DNA of 43,015 nt from the NCBI RefSeq assembly GCF_937891315.1, contig NZ_CALAGI010000035.1, positions 1 to 43,015 on the forward strand, given 5' to 3'. The notes beneath the pieces are model-generated. The model searched no databases and was not told where the DNA came from. It was given only the letters and a program-made list of their open reading frames with translations. This DNA is from an uncultured Amaricoccus sp. GTDB lineage: Bacteria; Pseudomonadota; Alphaproteobacteria; Rhodobacterales; Rhodobacteraceae. Shown one piece after another: positions 40,907 to 43,015 of this stretch. Each line of letters starts with the position of its first letter. Position 1 is the first letter of the stretch. The translations under genes and the position numbers were made by a program.

Positions 40907-42097
40907 TCAGACCGGGCGCGTCCGAAGGGCCGCCCGGACCTCCGCCACCGCGGCGCGCGACAGGGAAGGCCAGTCACCGCCGTCGGGAGTGAAGAGATGG
41001 CGGTCGAGGCGGGCGAGGGCGCGGGACGCGGCGGGATCGACGCCGCTCGCCCGCAGCAGGGAGACGAGCGCGGCGCGGGCGCGCGGCGCGTCGCGGCGGG
41101 CGTCCGCGATGCAGAGCGCGGCGACGGCTCGGCCGAGCGCGAACCGGCGCCGCGCCCAGCCGACCCCGCGCCCGCGACCGGGACCGAGTCGGGGGAGCAG
41201 AACTCCGAGGCCGAGCAGCAACCCGCCGCCGAGGCCGACCGGGATCGCCCGCCGTGCGAGGAGGCCGGGCGCGCGCGGCAGGGCCGAGGCGGCGAAGGCC
41301 ACCTCGCGGCCTTCGAGCACTTCCTCGCGGCCGACCCGGGCGCCGGTGTCGAACCAGCTGATCGGAATGTCGTCGAGATCGGCCGGCGCGTCGCTCTGCG
41401 GTTGCATCCGGTAGTGCCAGACCACGGTCGAGATCGGACCGTCCGGCGTCAGCTTCACCGAACGCTCCTCGGGATCGACGAAGCTGAACAGCCCGCCAGC
41501 CGCCATCGACGGGGCGGGTGGCAAGGACTCCGGGGGCAGACCGGCGACCTCGATCGTCACCGTCCGCCGCGTCCATTGCTCGGGTGCCAGCGTGTCCGGC
41601 TCGGGGTCCCAGTCGTCGGTGACGCTGACCGACCGCGCCGGCATCCAGGTCGTTCCGCCGAGGTCGGGTGGATAGGCGACTTCGATCGCGACCGGCTCCG
41701 TCACCGCCTCGACGGCCAGCCGGCGCGGCCCTTCGCCGGCGAATGTCAGCGCGTGAGTGATCGGTCCGATCGTGAGCGCCCCGGCGCGCCGCGGAAAGAG
41801 GGCGAGCCGCTGTTCGAAGACCTTGGTCAGGCGATTGGCGATCCGCTCCTCGCGCCAGACGGGTGGCGTGAGTTGCAGCCATCCGAAGCCGTCGAGTGCC
41901 GGCACGCTCAGATGTTCGAGCGCGACATTGCCGATATATTCGCCGCGCAGGGTGGCCAGCACCATCTCGCCCATCACTGGCGGCGGCGCCGGATCGAGCA
42001 GGAGGCGCAGCCTGGTTTCCGGCGGCCACGCCGTCTCGGCCGCCGCCGGAAGGCCCGCGAGCAGGAACGTCAGTGCGAGGAGCAGCCGCATCACCAT
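40907..42097 (-). CDS. BatD-like exported protein (396 aa)
   Basis: This is an envelope protein of the Bat (Bacteroides aerotolerance) type. A signal peptide (MRLLLALTFLLAGLPAAAE) is followed by beta domains with VMGEMVLATLRGEYIGNVAL and LFPRRAGALTIGPITHALTF. A membrane helix (about residues 280-300) and a 90-residue cytoplasmic Arg-rich tail follow. BatD proteins have this order. The start is ATG 42097 or ATG 42091; the latter would overlap the upstream stop by one base (TGATG). It is coupled to the TPR gene at 42091-42729. Confidence 0.8.
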   Translation of the reverse strand: MVMRLLLALTFLLAGLPAAAETAWPPETRLRLLLDPAPPPVMGEMVLATLRGEYIGNVALEHLSVPALDGFGWLQLTPPVWREERIANRLTKVFEQRLALFPRRAGALTIGPITHALTFAGEGPRRLAVEAVTEPVAIEVAYPPDLGGTTWMPARSVSVTDDWDPEPDTLAPEQWTRRTVTIEVAGLPPESLPPAPSMAAGGLFSFVDPEERSVKLTPDGPISTVVWHYRMQPQSDAPADLDDIPISWFDTGARVGREEVLEGREVAFAASALPRAPGLLARRAIPVGLGGGLLLGLGVLLPRLGPGRGRGVGWARRRFALGRAVAALCIADARRDAPRARAALVSLLRASGVDPAASRALARLDRHLFTPDGGDWPSLSRAAVAEVRAALRTRPV

Positions 42098-42729
42098 GGG
42101 TTCGCGCCCGGTTCGGCGGCGGTTCCGGCCTCGACCCGCCGGGCATGCTCGGCGGCGAGGCGGAGCTTGAGATAGCGGCCGGGATCATCGGGCAGGGCGG
42201 TCAGCCAGTCCGGCCCGGCCACCACGGACTGGCGGGTGTCGCCGGGCCGCGCGAGCCGCGGCCGGTCGCGCATCAGCGCCTGGATCGTCATCTCGTAGGT
42301 GCCGCCGTGAGGGCGTTCGTCCGGCGCCGTCTCGGTACCGAGCTTGCCGAGCGCGCCACTGGTCGGGCCGTGCACCTCGTCGAGAAACGGGGCGATCAGC
42401 GCCCGATTGGCGATCGCATCCGCGTCCGCCGGATCGACATAGAGCACCGCGTCGTAATAGGCGACGGCGAGCTCGTACTCGCCGGTCAGCGCCAGGCTGT
42501 TGCCGCGGTTGTAGGTGGAGCCGCGCCCGCTCCGCGCGAAGGCCGCGTCGGCGCCGGCGTAGTCACCGGCCTCGTAGAGCGCCACCCCCTGCCAGCGCGG
42601 CGCGGGGATCAGGCCAGAGGCCGCGGCGGGGAAGCCGGAGCGCAGCAAGAGACGACCCCAGGCCGATGGTCCGGCCAGGACGACGGCGACCAGCGCGAGC
42701 GCTGCGAGGATCCAGGGGAGCCGCCGCAT
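42091..42729 (-). CDS. BatC-like tetratricopeptide-repeat protein (212 aa)
   Basis: A signal anchor (residues about 4-22, PWILAALALVAVVLAG) is followed by TPR helices: RWQGVALYEAGDYAGADAAF, GSTYNRGNSLALTGEYELAV and YDAVLYVDPADADAIANRAL (about 50-120). A low-complexity tail completes it. In alphaproteobacteria this TPR gene sits between batB and batD and may form a scaffold for the Bat complex. The start ATG at 42729 lies one base after the stop of the BatB-like fragment. Confidence 0.82.
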   Translation of the reverse strand: MRRLPWILAALALVAVVLAGPSAWGRLLLRSGFPAAASGLIPAPRWQGVALYEAGDYAGADAAFARSGRGSTYNRGNSLALTGEYELAVAYYDAVLYVDPADADAIANRALIAPFLDEVHGPTSGALGKLGTETAPDERPHGGTYEMTIQALMRDRPRLARPGDTRQSVVAGPDWLTALPDDPGRYLKLRLAAEHARRVEAGTAAEPGANPW

Positions 42730-42730
42730 C

Positions 42731-42904
42731 TCAGGCGCTCCGCCGGAAAAGGGCCAGCGCCAGCAGCGCCGGAACGGTGAGGAGATAGCGCCCGAGGTCG
42801 CGAAAGGTGAGCAGCGTGATGTCCGCCGCCGCCGGCGAGGCGCTGGCCCGTTCCGCCGCCGCCGCAAGCACCGGCCCGGGACGCGCCGCCTCGCCCGCCG
42901 CGCC
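42731..42904 (-). pseudogene. C-terminal fragment of a BatB-like von Willebrand A protein
   Basis: The frame ending just before the TPR gene gives PAAADITLLTFRDLGRYL and LLTVPALLALALFRRSA, the usual end of a BatA/BatB vWA protein: a short linker, then a C-terminal membrane helix. Only about 55 codons are present before the frame changes to a transporter-like sequence near 42905. No vWA metal site (DXSXS) remains. It is called a fragment because the expected 300 or so residues are missing, but the window end prevents a full check. Confidence 0.55.
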
Positions 42905-43015
42905 GCCACCGGCAGCATCACCGTGAACACGCCGGCCTGCGAGGCCGGCACATGCTTGAGGCCGGTCATCCACAGCCACACCGTGACCATGCTGGCCGCC
43001 AGCGAGTAGAACACC
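42905..43015 (-). pseudogene. Fragment of an EamA/DMT-family transporter
   Basis: Read leftward from the window end: FYSLAASMVTVWLWMTGLKH and VPASQAGVFTVMLPVAA. This is the well-known late membrane pair of DMT/EamA permeases (..L..VPAS.AG.F....PV.A). After VAA the frame becomes Arg-rich nonsense, and the BatB-like tail appears in another frame. The gene continues outside the window, so its upstream part may be intact. Its 3' end is not. Confidence 0.6.

Overview
The window is very GC-rich DNA with dense, mostly leftward genes joined by ATGA/GTGA overlaps, and it comes from an alphaproteobacterium. The rpmH-rnpA-yidD / yidC-MOSC-engB block, the RTX proteins with a PrtD-type exporter, the PHB-depolymerase-type esterase and the Bat (aerotolerance) genes fit a Rhodobacterales-like or neighbouring lineage. 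Genus cannot be read from the sequence. Nothing in the window looks like phage, plasmid or CRISPR.

Region 1 (1-16.5 kb) is an accessory surface/secretion locus. It holds two RTX calcium-binding repeat proteins facing away from each other across an AT-rich gap. A long leftward operon follows RTX1: a 674-aa protein with a GT2-like tail, a GT4 glycosyltransferase, a 742-aa protein with a GT2-like tail, a second GT4, a type I secretion ABC transporter and its HlyD-type adaptor. Beyond a strong hairpin come a hexapeptide acetyltransferase, an exported beta-propeller-like protein, a tail-anchored GWAxD-domain protein and a third GT4. I infer a glycan assembly machine coupled to type I export of RTX proteins. 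This is the best candidate for an undescribed system here.

Region 2 (16.5-22.8 kb) is a sulfate uptake operon (sbp-cysT-cysW-cysA) next to an Rrf2-type Cys-rich regulator, with operator-like inverted repeats shared between the two promoters. A ribbon-helix-helix regulator with its own repeated half-sites and a PHB-depolymerase-type esterase follow.

Region 3 (22.8-30.2 kb) is housekeeping: engB, a MOSC protein, yidC, a GGDEF-EAL phosphodiesterase, ttcA, yidD, rnpA and rpmH, with a good promoter in front of rpmH. The GGDEF-EAL gene and ttcA sit between yidD and yidC, which are usually close together.

Region 4 (30.2-43 kb) has an orphan histidine kinase, a glycerate 2-kinase with a Dabb-domain partner, an enoyl-CoA hydratase-like protein, exonuclease III, a quinone-oxidoreductase-like enzyme, an OmpR-type response regulator, ribA with an L,D-transpeptidase, a PuuB-like FAD oxidoreductase, and the batD and batC-like genes. 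The right edge carries a scar that joins a DMT-transporter fragment to the tail of a BatB-like gene. A family of structured intergenic repeats occurs at four places. One copy (35637-35983) has near-perfect terminal inverted repeats and TA duplications, as expected of a MITE.
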